NCBI GenBank assembly: GCA_937924995.1
Contig: CALEXY010000012.1
Span: forward strand, 1 to 64,000
DNA from: an uncultured Candidatus Saccharibacteria bacterium
Lineage (GTDB): Bacteria > Patescibacteriota > Saccharimonadia > Saccharimonadales > Saccharimonadaceae
Direction: 5' to 3'
DNA length: 64,000 nt
Shown here: piece by piece, positions 7,381 to 16,700 of the stretch
How positions within the stretch are numbered: position 1 is the first letter of the stretch
Layout of the letters: each line of letters opens with the position of its first letter
Position numbers and translations under genes: made by a program
Notes under the pieces: model-generated
What the model saw: the letters and a program-made list of their open reading frames with translations, nothing else
Told to the model about the DNA's origin: nothing
The model's database searches: none

Positions 7381-9539
7381 AAATCGAATCCCTCATCTTC
7401 GTAAAAAATATCATCGTAGAAAGGGTCAAATTTTTTACTGGACTTTGGTTTTGACTGATTGTAGCTGGAAGAATTACTAAATGTATCGGAAAACTCGTCA
7501 AAATCATTATTGAATTTACGACTGCGATTATCACCAAAGTTATTACCATAGCCATTACCAAAACTATTATCAACGGATTCACTGAAAGGTTCTGGTTGAT
7601 AGCCGAGCTCAGCCAGGAAGCGCGATGGCGTATTAAAATTAGACTTACCATGCAAAAATCTCACAGCGGTAAAAGTGAGGAAGAGACGCTTTTTGGCGCG
7701 AGTCACACCGACATAAGCCAGACGACGCTCCTCTTCAATACTATCCTCATCGGAACTCATAGAACTTGGGAAAAGACCTTCTTCCATGCCGACAATAAAA
7801 ACGACCGGGAACTCAAGTCCCTTGGCGGCGTGAAGCGTCATGAGTGTAACCGAATTATCGCGAGTCGATTCATCAGAGGAAGACATCAGAGCGGAATCGG
7901 CCAAAAAATCTTCAAGCGTATCAAAATCTTTGGTATTACCGACGAGAGCATCGAGGTTTTCTTGGCGTTCAGTAGTGGCCGGCGTGCCGTCATCGACGAG
8001 GTTAGCAAAATCAAAATAATTAATCACTTCGGTGATAATTTCCGAAGGATTGGCAGTGCGGTCGATAGTTTTGAGGAAGTTTTGTAGGCGTAAGAAACTA
8101 TTTTTCGCCTTACCAGTGAGAACTTGATCAGCCGCCAGATCAGTTAATGCACTATCCAGGCCGAGTGCGAGATAGATTTTTTCCAAGCTGGCTGGACCGA
8201 TACCAGAAATGATATTTTTAGTCACCCGCTCGAAGGAAACACGGTCGCGTGGATTAAGCACGAGCCTTAGAATAGCTAAAACGTCTTTAATTTCCTTACG
8301 ATCATAAAAGCGAATGCCGCCGATAATTTTATAGGGAATATCGCGCGAAATTAGGGCTTTTTCTAGGGCAAAACTCTGCGCGTTGGTACGATAAAGCACG
8401 GCAAAATCCGAGAAATTACTCACCTCATTTTTGGCATTAGCTAGGAGATTAATAATTTTTAGTGCCACAAAACTAGCTTCGGCCGATTCGTCATTGAGGG
8501 CCTGAATTTCCACCTTCTCCCCGTCCCCAGATTCGGTAAATAACTCCTTGGAGCTTCTAGTTTTATTATGTTCAATGATTTGCTGGCCGGCCCTTAGAAT
8601 ATTACCGGTACTGCGATAATTTTGCTCTAGCTTGATGACTTTAGCGCCCGGAAAATCGGCCTCAAAGTGCAAGATATTACGAAAATCGGCGCCGCGCCAA
8701 GAGTAAATTGATTGCCAGTCGTCGCCGACGACGCAAATATTTTGCTCGCGACCGGTGAGAAGCTTAATCAAACGATATTGGACATGGTTAGTATCCTGAT
8801 ACTCGTCAATCAGAATGTGACGGAAACGGGTCTGCCATTTTTGATGCACGGCTGGATTAGTCTCAAAAAGCTCCACGGTTTTTAGCAAGAGATCGTCAAA
8901 ATCGAGGGCGGAAGCGGCTGCCTTCAATTTTTCATATTCAAAGAAGACTTTGGCGATATTCTTCTGCTGAGGGTAACTGGCGGAAGCTTCATATTCTTCC
9001 GGCAAGACACCGGCATTTTTCGAGCTAGAAATCGTACTTTGAATAGTTTTCGGACGGAGATTCTTATCTTCGAAACGGAGGTTTTTAATCGCGCGCTTAA
9101 TCAGGGCCTCCTGGTCGGAGGTATCATAAATTAGGAAATTACGGTCGAGGTGAAGATTTTCCGCCTCCATACGTAAAATTTTGACACAGATGCCGTGAAA
9201 GGTCCCCATAAATGGCATAAAATTACGTGGCACCTCGGTGGCGGTAAAAAGATCGGAAGTGAAGAAAGATTTTAGACTGTCAGGGTACTCATCGGTTTCT
9301 TTTGAGGCCTGTTTTAAGAGGTGAAAAAGACGCTCACGCATTTCCCTGGCCGCCTTATTAGTAAAAGTAACAGCTAAGATTTGTGAAGGCAAAATACCGT
9401 GAGTAATTAAGTTCGCAATACGATGGGTGAGAGTTTTAGTTTTACCAGAACCGGCACCAGCCAAGATTAGGAGTGGTCCAGAAAGGGTTTCGACGGCATC
9501 GGCTTGGGCGAGATTTAATTCAGCGGTAAAAAGATTCAT
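7377..9539 (-). CDS. UvrD/PcrA-family DNA helicase
   Basis: This is a superfamily 1A 3'-5' DNA helicase for repair or replication-fork clearance. It has the Q motif (LNLAQADAVE), Walker A AGAGSGKT at residues 27-34, Walker B DEYQDTN, the QNYRST motif and the C-terminal TLMTLHAAKGLEFPVVF and VGVTRAKKRL motifs. It has 720 residues. The last ~70 residues are Asn/Ser/Phe-rich low complexity and probably disordered, where PcrA proteins carry a tudor-like RNA polymerase-binding tail. The ATG follows a TATAAT box by 6 nt, so it is predicted leaderless. PcrA is the closest guess within the family. A second, smaller homologue lies at 17428-18987. Confidence 0.93.
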   Translation of the reverse strand: MNLFTAELNLAQADAVETLSGPLLILAGAGSGKTKTLTHRIANLITHGILPSQILAVTFTNKAAREMRERLFHLLKQASKETDEYPDSLKSFFTSDLFTATEVPRNFMPFMGTFHGICVKILRMEAENLHLDRNFLIYDTSDQEALIKRAIKNLRFEDKNLRPKTIQSTISSSKNAGVLPEEYEASASYPQQKNIAKVFFEYEKLKAAASALDFDDLLLKTVELFETNPAVHQKWQTRFRHILIDEYQDTNHVQYRLIKLLTGREQNICVVGDDWQSIYSWRGADFRNILHFEADFPGAKVIKLEQNYRSTGNILRAGQQIIEHNKTRSSKELFTESGDGEKVEIQALNDESAEASFVALKIINLLANAKNEVSNFSDFAVLYRTNAQSFALEKALISRDIPYKIIGGIRFYDRKEIKDVLAILRLVLNPRDRVSFERVTKNIISGIGPASLEKIYLALGLDSALTDLAADQVLTGKAKNSFLRLQNFLKTIDRTANPSEIITEVINYFDFANLVDDGTPATTERQENLDALVGNTKDFDTLEDFLADSALMSSSDESTRDNSVTLMTLHAAKGLEFPVVFIVGMEEGLFPSSMSSDEDSIEEERRLAYVGVTRAKKRLFLTFTAVRFLHGKSNFNTPSRFLAELGYQPEPFSESVDNSFGNGYGNNFGDNRSRKFNNDFDEFSDTFSNSSSYNQSKPKSSKKFDPFYDDIFYEDEGFDF

Positions 9540-9551
9540 AGATTAATTATA
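9540..9551 (-). promoter_or_regulatory. Leaderless -10 promoter of the UvrD/PcrA gene
   Basis: On the minus strand TATAAT (9551-9546) is followed by 6 nt (TAATCT) and the ATG at 9539. No ribosome binding site is possible. Confidence 0.75.
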
Positions 9552-9553
9552 CG

Positions 9554-10375
9554 CTACTTAATGACAAATATCTGCTGAATCATTTGCTGACAGATAGGCA
9601 TTGAAGCGAGATAGCCGGTGAGAAAAAGTAATAACGTGGTGGTAAAAATAAAAATACGCCACCCCATTAGGTCGTAGAGAAAATAATTTAGCACAATTAG
9701 AGCGAGGAGACTAATCAAGATTATAAGAGTGAGAATATCCATGTATTTCTTGGTAATCGCAAAATTTTGTTTTATCTCATGGATGGTATCGTGCATGGTG
9801 AGTTGACCCAGGTAAACTTGCACAATATAATGCGTAGTGGCATTTAATACGGCAGGATTGATCGACTGACCGGATTCCGCGAGAAAGTGGTCAATCTTGG
9901 CAGAAAAATTATTCATCAGAGTTTGTTCGAGATTGATATTACTTGGAATTTGATAAATATTATCGATGATGAGATTCTGGTATTTTTGATATTCCTCTGG
10001 CAGAATCAGCTGGCTGAGAATTTTCGGAAAATTATTCTGTAAAGTCTGAAGATTATACATCACTTCGCCCGGCATGATTTGATTATCCGGAAGATTTTGC
10101 GCAAAATTAATAATCTCCGAATTCATCGTGCTAGTAAATTCCTGATTACCTGAGCCGTAAAAGCGATCGATAATAGCGGATTTGGTTTGAGAAACCTTAA
10201 TGGCGTAGTAGGTTGGATTTTCACTAAAATATTTTTTCACAAAATTAGCATTCATGAAGGTCTGATTGGCTTGACTAATGAAGCCAGCGAGGAGAGCTAC
10301 GACAAGCAAAAAAATCAGGGCCAGAAGATGGCGAATCTTAAAACGCTTGAAATTTTGCTGAATATTATTAAGCAT
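9554..10375 (-). CDS. Membrane protein of unknown function with three to four TM segments
   Basis: The 273-residue product has one N-terminal membrane segment (about 18-37, LLALIFLLVVALLAGFISQA), an extracytoplasmic helical domain of ~160 residues (about 40-200) rich in Asn, Gln and Ile, and two or three closely spaced C-terminal segments (about 212-262). I recognise no family. Its start lies 7 nt after TGCTATAAT, so it is predicted leaderless. It sits just upstream of the helicase gene on the same strand, but the helicase has its own promoter. Confidence 0.75.
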   Translation of the reverse strand: MLNNIQQNFKRFKIRHLLALIFLLVVALLAGFISQANQTFMNANFVKKYFSENPTYYAIKVSQTKSAIIDRFYGSGNQEFTSTMNSEIINFAQNLPDNQIMPGEVMYNLQTLQNNFPKILSQLILPEEYQKYQNLIIDNIYQIPSNINLEQTLMNNFSAKIDHFLAESGQSINPAVLNATTHYIVQVYLGQLTMHDTIHEIKQNFAITKKYMDILTLIILISLLALIVLNYFLYDLMGWRIFIFTTTLLLFLTGYLASMPICQQMIQQIFVIK

Positions 10376-10391
10376 TACCTTTATTATAGCA
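10376..10391 (-). promoter_or_regulatory. Leaderless extended -10 promoter
   Basis: TTTGCTATAAT on the minus strand is followed by 7 nt and the ATG at 10375. Confidence 0.72.
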
Positions 10392-10394
10392 AAG

Positions 10395-10427
10395 AAATAT
10401 CAGGCCACGTGAGACCTGATATTTTTA
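10395..10427 (-). terminator. Terminator downstream of murA
   Basis: The stem AAATATCAGG / CCTGATATTT has a T-rich minus-strand 3' side. It lies 50 bases past the murA stop. Confidence 0.65.
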
Positions 10428-10477
10428 GACTGCAATAGGTGTGGTATTTTTAACTAATAAACTATCTAGTTACGAGC

Positions 10478-12025
10478 CTAGATGCCAACTAGTGGTTTGA
10501 CATCGGCACCTAGATGATTGAGACGACGGGCGAAATCCTGATAACCGCGATTAATGGAATAGACATTACGCAAGATAGAAACGCCGGGGGCGGCCAACAT
10601 ACCGAGAAGTAAAACTACAGCTGGACGGAGGGCTGGAGGCGAAACTAATTCAGCGGCACGCCAATTAGTCGGGCCAGAAACGTAGAAACGATGAGCATCG
10701 AGCAATTCTACCTTGGCATTTAGGTTGGTGAGGTAAGTGGAATAGATCGCACGATTTTCAAAAACCCAGTCATGAATCAGAGTGCGGCCTTCAGCCATGG
10801 CGGCAATCACGGTGAAGAATGGGAGATTATCGATATTGAGACCCGGGAATGGCATGGGATGAATTTTATCAGCCGGAGCCACTAGGTCGGATTTCAAGAT
10901 ATGCAAATCAACTAGACGAGTGCGGCCATTATAAGAGAAATATTCCTCAGAACGTTCAATTTTAGCATGCATGGAACGCAAAACTTCGAGCTCAATTTCG
11001 AGAAATTCAATCGGGGCACGCGTGATAGTAATTTCAGATTTAGTCACCAAACCAGCTGCCAAGAAAGACATGGCTTCGATCGGATCTTCACTAGGATAAT
11101 ATTCCACATCCTTATCAATACACTTTAACCCATGAACTACGAGCGTAGTGGTGCCAATTCCCTCAATTTTAACCCCGAGGTCCTGTAAGAAGAAACAAAC
11201 ATCTTGCACCATATAATTCGGTGAAGCCCCCACAATCGTGGTTTGCCCCGGATAAAGTGCCGCTGCCATGAGAATATTTTCTGTCACCGTGTCACCACGT
11301 TCGATAAGCACGATACGTTTGCCAGATTCGTCGCGAAGAATTTTTTGATCCACCTTAGCCTCATAGAAACCCGTGCGGGTGGTGGCATCCACATTTAGAC
11401 CAAAGACTGAAAGAGCACGCAGGTGTGGTTCAACGGTACGGGTGCCGAGAGAACAACCACCAGCATAAGGTAGGGCGAATTCTTGATAAAAATGGAGGAG
11501 TGGACCCATCAACATGAGAACCGAACGAGTCTTGCGGGCAGCATCAAGATCCATTTCATCAAGTTTAATATCACGAGGAGGGGTGATTTCTAAATCTTTT
11601 TGACGATTAACCCAACGACACTTCACGCCGATCGACTCGAGAACTTCAATAATACGAAAAACCTCTTCGATACGGGCGAGTTTTTTCAGTGTCGTACGGC
11701 CATGGTTAAGTAAAGACGCGCAAAGCAGAGCCACCCCGGCATTCTTAGAAGAATTAACCGTAATCGAACCACTGAGGGTTTTGCCGCCATTAATACGATA
11801 GGATTGGAAAGAAGAATCGCTGACGGCCAAAATCTGGTGGCCGAGCGCGGAGGAAATTTTCTTAATCATTTCGAGAGAAGTATTTTGATCACCCTTTTCG
11901 ATGCGATGAACGGCAGACTGCGAGGTGCCAATCATCTTCGCGAGTTCACCTTGAGTGATGCCTTTTTCACGACGAAGATTAGTAATAATAGCGCCGATTT
12001 CTTCTTGATAAGTTTTTTGTTTCAT
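10478..12025 (-). CDS. murA: UDP-GlcNAc 1-carboxyvinyltransferase MurA with an N-terminal XRE-type HTH domain
   Basis: This enzyme makes the first committed peptidoglycan precursor by moving enolpyruvate from PEP to UDP-GlcNAc. Residues ~80-515 are the MurA inside-out barrel. The substrate-binding Lys-Asn pair is at K94/N95 (NSSKNAG), and the loop Cys that fosfomycin attacks in other MurA proteins is at C191 (YAGGCSLGTR). The unusual part is residues 1-70, a lambda-repressor-type helix-turn-helix (GITQGELAKMIGTSQSAVHR) fused in the same reading frame. The start ATG has GGAAAGG upstream, ahead of the HTH, so the fusion looks genuine. It may regulate its own or other genes, or the HTH may serve another contact. 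murB lies 3.5 kb away on the same strand. Confidence 0.95.
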   Translation of the reverse strand: MKQKTYQEEIGAIITNLRREKGITQGELAKMIGTSQSAVHRIEKGDQNTSLEMIKKISSALGHQILAVSDSSFQSYRINGGKTLSGSITVNSSKNAGVALLCASLLNHGRTTLKKLARIEEVFRIIEVLESIGVKCRWVNRQKDLEITPPRDIKLDEMDLDAARKTRSVLMLMGPLLHFYQEFALPYAGGCSLGTRTVEPHLRALSVFGLNVDATTRTGFYEAKVDQKILRDESGKRIVLIERGDTVTENILMAAALYPGQTTIVGASPNYMVQDVCFFLQDLGVKIEGIGTTTLVVHGLKCIDKDVEYYPSEDPIEAMSFLAAGLVTKSEITITRAPIEFLEIELEVLRSMHAKIERSEEYFSYNGRTRLVDLHILKSDLVAPADKIHPMPFPGLNIDNLPFFTVIAAMAEGRTLIHDWVFENRAIYSTYLTNLNAKVELLDAHRFYVSGPTNWRAAELVSPPALRPAVVLLLGMLAAPGVSILRNVYSINRGYQDFARRLNHLGADVKPLVGI

Positions 12026-12074
12026 AAGAGCCTTTCCTAATAAACCATAAATATTATATCATGGATGGTATATT

Positions 12075-12113
12075 TTTAAAATAAAATAAGACCCCTGGAT
12101 AAGGGTCTTATTT
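12075..12113 (-). terminator. Terminator of galU
   Basis: The stem AATAAGACCC / GGGTCTTATT is followed on the minus strand by a T-rich tail. Confidence 0.85.
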
Positions 12114-12131
12114 AGAGAAATCTTTCAGATT

Positions 12132-12977
12132 TTAGGCCTCTTTGACGCCACAAACGACATTATTGGCGTGTACCCAGCCTTCGACAGATCCACCATCGAG
12201 ATATTGACCAGAGGTGGAAGCGACGCGCATGGTTTGACCTTGCTTAATGTAATCATAAATTGGATCTGTAATCATATATTCCTGATCGGTTGGACCAAAA
12301 TCGTGCTCATTAACGTAGGCGACAATTTTCTGCAATAAATCCGCAGAAAGAATGTATTTACTGACGTTAATCAGGTTAGATGGGGCTTCTTCGACGGATG
12401 GTTTTTCGACCACATTAGTGAGCTTGCCATCCTGAACCTCGAGTACACCATATTTATCAACTTTTTCCTTAGGGATTTCGACACCTAAAATAGCCGAGTC
12501 AGTTTCAGACTGAAGAGAATTAATCAGAGAAGTGGCAGCAGATTCGCCCTCTGGATTCCAGATGAAGTCGTCACCCATATAGACAATCACTGGTTCGTTA
12601 AGATTATATTCTTCGGCAGCCATGGCGACAGGGACGGCGGTACCATATTTGCTATTGGCATCTTGAGCAATGTAATGGATTTTAACGTGTTCCGGAAGAG
12701 TCTTGGTAAGAGCCACACGGTCACCCTTGCCGCGCGAGATTAGATAATCATTCAGTACAATATTATCCGAGTAGAATTCGCGAACTTGGCAAGGTTCGGT
12801 ATTGCTGACCACCATATAGATATCAGTAACTCCGGCTTCAATGAGTTCTTGCACAGAGTAGTCGACGAGTGGACGATTACCAACTGGTAACATGGATTTT
12901 TCAATAACTTTAGTAATCGGTAGACGACGGGTACCCCATCCGGCCACAGGAATAATGGCTTTGGTAATTTTCTGCAT
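12132..12977 (-). CDS. galU: UTP-glucose-1-phosphate uridylyltransferase
   Basis: This enzyme makes UDP-glucose from UTP and glucose-1-phosphate for glycan and envelope synthesis. The nucleotidyltransferase signature is at residues 10-28 (AGWGTRRLPITKVIEKSML), followed by the sugar-binding and metal region (YMGDDFIW) and VEKPSVEEAP. The 281 residues match the bacterial GalU length. It has its own promoter (TGGTATAAT at 13002-12995) and the ribosome site AAAAGGAG, so it is at least partly independent of gpmI upstream. Related nucleotidyltransferases such as RmlA are less likely given the VIEKSMLPVGNRP segment. Confidence 0.93.
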   Translation of the reverse strand: MQKITKAIIPVAGWGTRRLPITKVIEKSMLPVGNRPLVDYSVQELIEAGVTDIYMVVSNTEPCQVREFYSDNIVLNDYLISRGKGDRVALTKTLPEHVKIHYIAQDANSKYGTAVPVAMAAEEYNLNEPVIVYMGDDFIWNPEGESAATSLINSLQSETDSAILGVEIPKEKVDKYGVLEVQDGKLTNVVEKPSVEEAPSNLINVSKYILSADLLQKIVAYVNEHDFGPTDQEYMITDPIYDYIKQGQTMRVASTSGQYLDGGSVEGWVHANNVVCGVKEA

Positions 12978-12994
12978 TTTTTCTCCTTTTCTGA

Positions 12995-13003
12995 ATTATA
13001 CCA
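12995..13003 (-). promoter_or_regulatory. galU promoter, extended -10
   Basis: TGGTATAAT on the minus strand lies 17 nt before the ATG, with AAAAGGAG in between, so this is a leadered start. Confidence 0.65.
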
Positions 13004-13031
13004 TATTTTACTCAGTGGCAACCTCTGGTGG

Positions 13032-14645
13032 CTATTTTAGCTCAATCAAAGAGTCGCGCCAATACTCGGAATGTTCGCTAATCAAGAGGTCAGCAATGGT
13101 GGCCGCGATATTAGTTAGGCCGGCGTCAGGCAAGTTTTTTAACTGATAATGTTGGCTAAACTCGGTGTTGTCATAGAAATAGCAAGGGACGAGATTAGTG
13201 GTGTGTGAGGTCTTGGCTTGGTGGGTGGTAGTATCAAAAAGCTCTTCCGCATTGCCGTGATCAGCGGTAATTAACATCATGCCGCCTAGTTCATCAACCT
13301 TTTTGGCGAGACGCTGAAGTTGTAGATCGATGGCTTCCATAGCAACCACGGTTGGCTCAAGCTCACCAAAATGCCCCACCATATCGCCGCCGGCAAAATT
13401 AATTCGGACAAAATCAAATTCAGACATTTTTTCAAGCACGGCGTCAGTAATTTCCGCGGATTTCATCCAAGGACGTTCGTTATAGGGGCGCGTATCAGAT
13501 TTAATCTCAAGAAATTCTTCGCCAGCGAGCGGCTCATAACTATTGCCATTAAAATAGTAGGTGATATGGCCAAACTTGGCAGTTTCGGAACAGGCTAGCT
13601 GAGTAAGATTTTTGGCTGCCAAATATTCATGCAAAGTATGTTTGATTTCGACCGGCTCAACTAAGGTGTGCTCTGGAAAATGGCGATCAACATCATATTC
13701 GGTGAGACTAGCAAAGTAAATCGGTAATTTCTGATTCTGCTCGGTGCCTCGATCAAAACCTTGAAAATCGTCGAGACAGAAGGCCCCAGCAATTTCAAGG
13801 GCGCGGTCGGCCCGAAAATCAAAGTAGATAAAACTATCGTGTGGCTGGACTAGACCAATTGGATGTTTCGCCTCATCCGTTACCACGAAAGCTGGAAGAT
13901 ACTGATCTTGGAGACTAGGTTCTGATTCACGAAAATACTGAATTGCCGCATCGGCAGAGTTAAAATAGTGCTCGGCCTGCCCATAGACTAAGGCCTGCCA
14001 GCCACGTTCGACTATGGTCCAATCGGTTTGATAACGGTCAGCAATGAAGACCATGCGTCCACCACCCGAGGCGATTTGGATATCAACATCAAACTCATTT
14101 TTAATTTCTGATACAACTTGATTAAACATCGTGAGATATTTTTCGGCCGACTGTGGCGCCACATCACGACCATCGAATACAGCGTGTACGCGCATAGTTT
14201 TGATACCCGATTCGGCGGCACGTCTTAACATGGCAAAAAGATGAGAAAGCTCACTATGCACCCCACCATCAGAAAAAATTCCGGAAAAATGCAGGGTGGA
14301 CTGGTGGGTTTTAAGATTTTCGATAATCCCCTGCCAGGCCTGAGACTGCCAGATCTCTCCAGTGGCAAAAGCTTGGTTGATTTTAGCGATACCCTGCTTA
14401 ATAATTTGACCACCACCGAGAGCGTTATGTCCGACTTCGGAATTCCCCATTTGACCAGCCAAGATACCCACCGCTTCACCGGAAGCTTGGAGAGCTAACT
14501 TAGGATAATTTTGCTCTAATTGATGTAAAAACTCAGTGTAAGCTAAGGCTACAGCATTGCCTTCGATTTCCTGGCGAATGCCCACCCCATCCATCACCAC
14601 AAGGACGACTGGACCGGTATAATTTTTATTTGATTTTGCTTGCAT
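13032..14645 (-). CDS. gpmI: 2,3-bisphosphoglycerate-independent phosphoglycerate mutase
   Basis: This glycolytic enzyme converts 3-phosphoglycerate to 2-phosphoglycerate. It belongs to the alkaline phosphatase superfamily and binds two metals, usually manganese. The metal ligand D19 (VVMDGVG) and the phosphoserine S69 (MGNSEVGHNALGGG) are present, as is the second metal cluster near the C-terminus (ITADHGNAEE). At 537 residues it has the normal length. The ribosome site is AAAGGGTGAG. It follows folD by 24 bp in the same direction and is likely cotranscribed with murB and folD. Confidence 0.97.
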   Translation of the reverse strand: MQAKSNKNYTGPVVLVVMDGVGIRQEIEGNAVALAYTEFLHQLEQNYPKLALQASGEAVGILAGQMGNSEVGHNALGGGQIIKQGIAKINQAFATGEIWQSQAWQGIIENLKTHQSTLHFSGIFSDGGVHSELSHLFAMLRRAAESGIKTMRVHAVFDGRDVAPQSAEKYLTMFNQVVSEIKNEFDVDIQIASGGGRMVFIADRYQTDWTIVERGWQALVYGQAEHYFNSADAAIQYFRESEPSLQDQYLPAFVVTDEAKHPIGLVQPHDSFIYFDFRADRALEIAGAFCLDDFQGFDRGTEQNQKLPIYFASLTEYDVDRHFPEHTLVEPVEIKHTLHEYLAAKNLTQLACSETAKFGHITYYFNGNSYEPLAGEEFLEIKSDTRPYNERPWMKSAEITDAVLEKMSEFDFVRINFAGGDMVGHFGELEPTVVAMEAIDLQLQRLAKKVDELGGMMLITADHGNAEELFDTTTHQAKTSHTTNLVPCYFYDNTEFSQHYQLKNLPDAGLTNIAATIADLLISEHSEYWRDSLIELK

Positions 14646-14669
14646 GACTCACCCTTTTTAATTTTTTAA

Positions 14670-15482
14670 TTAATGCGTTTGATTTTCGGCAGCAGAGGCC
14701 AGGACATTTTCAAATAGGACACCAATAGTGAGTGGACCTACGCCACCAATTTTTGGAGTAATAGCGGAGATATCAGTACGCGCGCGAATTTCATCATTAA
14801 TATCACCGAGAATCACTCCACCTTCACTAGCGGTACCAGCATCGACAATTACAGCGCCCTCGCGAATCATTTCAGAGGTAATGAGATGAGGATTACCTGT
14901 AGCGGTGATAATGACATCGTGATTTTTAAGTTCAGAAAAATCTGAACCACGATGAAAAACTGAAACGCGAAGATTGGAATTCGTAAACATGCGAATGAGC
15001 GGTTCACCCACCAAGCGGCCACGACCGACAATGGCGATAGATTTATTATTCAGTTCGATACCGTAACCAGTGAGCAGCCAGTTAATGGCCGTAGCCGTAG
15101 CACTATCGAAGCGACTTTTACCAGTCAAACCATCGACGTCTTTTTCGGGAGCAATTAGGGAGACCAGCTCCTCAGTCCACTCTGGATTTTGCAAAGGAAG
15201 CTGCAAAATTATCGAAGAAACAGAACCGTCTTGATTAGCAGACTCGATAGCGGATTGAATAGCTTCCTTGGTAGGATTTACTACCTGGTCAATTACTTCA
15301 ATCTCAATATCTTCCCCGTAAGCTTTCTTGAGACTGACGTATTTTTCGATGACGGGATTATTTGAATCACGAATAATGATTAATTTTGGACGGATTTTAC
15401 GTGAGCGGAGAGCCTTTACCTGATGAGCTTGGCGCTCCTTAATAAATCCAACTAATTCACGACCGTTTAATTCTTTGACCAT
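14670..15482 (-). CDS. folD: Methylenetetrahydrofolate dehydrogenase / cyclohydrolase FolD
   Basis: This bifunctional enzyme interconverts 5,10-methylene-THF and 10-formyl-THF and so feeds one-carbon units to purines and initiator tRNA. The catalytic Y48xxxK52 pair (YVSLK), the active-site loop KDVDG (114-118) and the NAD(P)-binding GRGRLVGEP motif are all visible. The family motif QLPLP reads QLPLQ here. The 270 residues are slightly short for the family. Its ribosome site GGAG directly follows the murB stop, so the two are tightly linked. No other folate gene is in view. Confidence 0.95.
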   Translation of the reverse strand: MVKELNGRELVGFIKERQAHQVKALRSRKIRPKLIIIRDSNNPVIEKYVSLKKAYGEDIEIEVIDQVVNPTKEAIQSAIESANQDGSVSSIILQLPLQNPEWTEELVSLIAPEKDVDGLTGKSRFDSATATAINWLLTGYGIELNNKSIAIVGRGRLVGEPLIRMFTNSNLRVSVFHRGSDFSELKNHDVIITATGNPHLITSEMIREGAVIVDAGTASEGGVILGDINDEIRARTDISAITPKIGGVGPLTIGVLFENVLASAAENQTH

Positions 15483-15490
15483 GGAGCTCC

Positions 15491-16585
15491 TTACTTAATT
15501 TCGTCCGGTTCTTGTTCGATCATTAAGCCAAATTTATCGAAGACAATTTTGGCAATTTCGGCGCGAGCGGCGGCAAGGTCGGCATAAGTTTCAGCAGATT
15601 CGTTAATCAAAATTAGAGCGGCCTTTTCACTGACTTTCATACCATGGAAGACCTGGCCTTTAAGTCCGGCATGCTCGAGGAGCCAACCAGAGTTGACTAA
15701 GTTAGTGCGTTTTTCTGGAGAATCTGGACCGACTTCTTTAGCATTGCGCCAAACTTCGATACCACGTGCCTCGGCCTCGTCGGCTTCTTCATCAGTGAGG
15801 TAAATATTCTTGAAGAAACTACCAGCACTAGCGATTTTTTCAGGATCTGGAAGCTTAGAATTTCTCACTTCGCGAACCATACGAGCGATGTTGGTTGGTA
15901 AAAAATCGGTTTCTTGATGTTCGTCCACATAAGCTTGCAAGGAGCGGTAGAATGGTGGATTGAGTTGACCTTTTTTCAAACGAATCACAATCGAATAGAT
16001 AAAGTAACGGCCGACACTTTCACCGGAATTAAAGATAGACTTACGATAACTCATCTTCATATCTTCAGCGAGAATGGTCTTAAAAGTTTTTTCCTGCAGG
16101 TCGTAAACATCAGCGGAAACAATCACCTGCGTGACTTCCTGACCATAAGCACCGATATTCTGAACAGGTGAAGCGCCAGCGGTGCCTGGAATACCAGCCA
16201 TCGCTTCGATACCAGAATAGCCAAGGGCAGCAGTGAAATTGACTAAGGAATCCCAAATTTCACCACCATTAGCACGGAAGTAACCATAGCCTTCTTTTTC
16301 AGCTTCAGCTTTAACTTCAGCACCATAAGCGGCTTCGATTTCCTCAGGGGAAAGCTGCGAAATGCCGAGAATACGATCGAGCAAAATCACACCTTGATAA
16401 CCCTCATCGGTAGCGAAGGTATTAGCCCCATTACCGAGGATGGTTGCTGGGAGATTTTTTTCAGCGGCGAATTGATAGGCTTCAGGAATCTCATCTTTGG
16501 ACTTGATTTCGATAACATATTTGGCTGGACCACCAATACGCATGGTAACAAGATTTTTAATCGGGACATTTTCGGAAATTAACAT
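15491..16585 (-). CDS. murB: UDP-N-acetylenolpyruvoylglucosamine reductase MurB
   Basis: This FAD- and NADPH-dependent enzyme reduces the MurA product to UDP-MurNAc. The FAD-binding segments are MRIGGPAKYVIEI (residue ~15), ATILGNGANT (~50) and AGIPGTAGASPVQNIGAYG (~126-144). The catalytic Ser sits in SAGSFFKNIYL and the C-terminal Glu in the last third. It has 364 residues, with a YGYFRANGGEIW segment as in type I MurB. The start has AAGGAGAAT upstream. It heads the murB-folD-gpmI run. Confidence 0.96.
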   Translation of the reverse strand: MLISENVPIKNLVTMRIGGPAKYVIEIKSKDEIPEAYQFAAEKNLPATILGNGANTFATDEGYQGVILLDRILGISQLSPEEIEAAYGAEVKAEAEKEGYGYFRANGGEIWDSLVNFTAALGYSGIEAMAGIPGTAGASPVQNIGAYGQEVTQVIVSADVYDLQEKTFKTILAEDMKMSYRKSIFNSGESVGRYFIYSIVIRLKKGQLNPPFYRSLQAYVDEHQETDFLPTNIARMVREVRNSKLPDPEKIASAGSFFKNIYLTDEEADEAEARGIEVWRNAKEVGPDSPEKRTNLVNSGWLLEHAGLKGQVFHGMKVSEKAALILINESAETYADLAAARAEIAKIVFDKFGLMIEQEPDEIK

Positions 16586-16682
16586 TTATTCTCCTTAATT
16601 TTTATAACTTTAACAATGGTTTAAAATTCAAAATAGCTAAATCATTACTTTTATTTTAACATAAACAAATCCCGACCTCTCA

Positions 16683-16700
16683 TGTTAAAATAGATAAGTA
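16683..16700 (+). promoter_or_regulatory. Extended -10 promoter with near-leaderless start
   Basis: TGTTAAAAT (16683-16691) is followed by 9 nt without a Shine-Dalgarno site and then the ATG at 16701. Confidence 0.6.
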
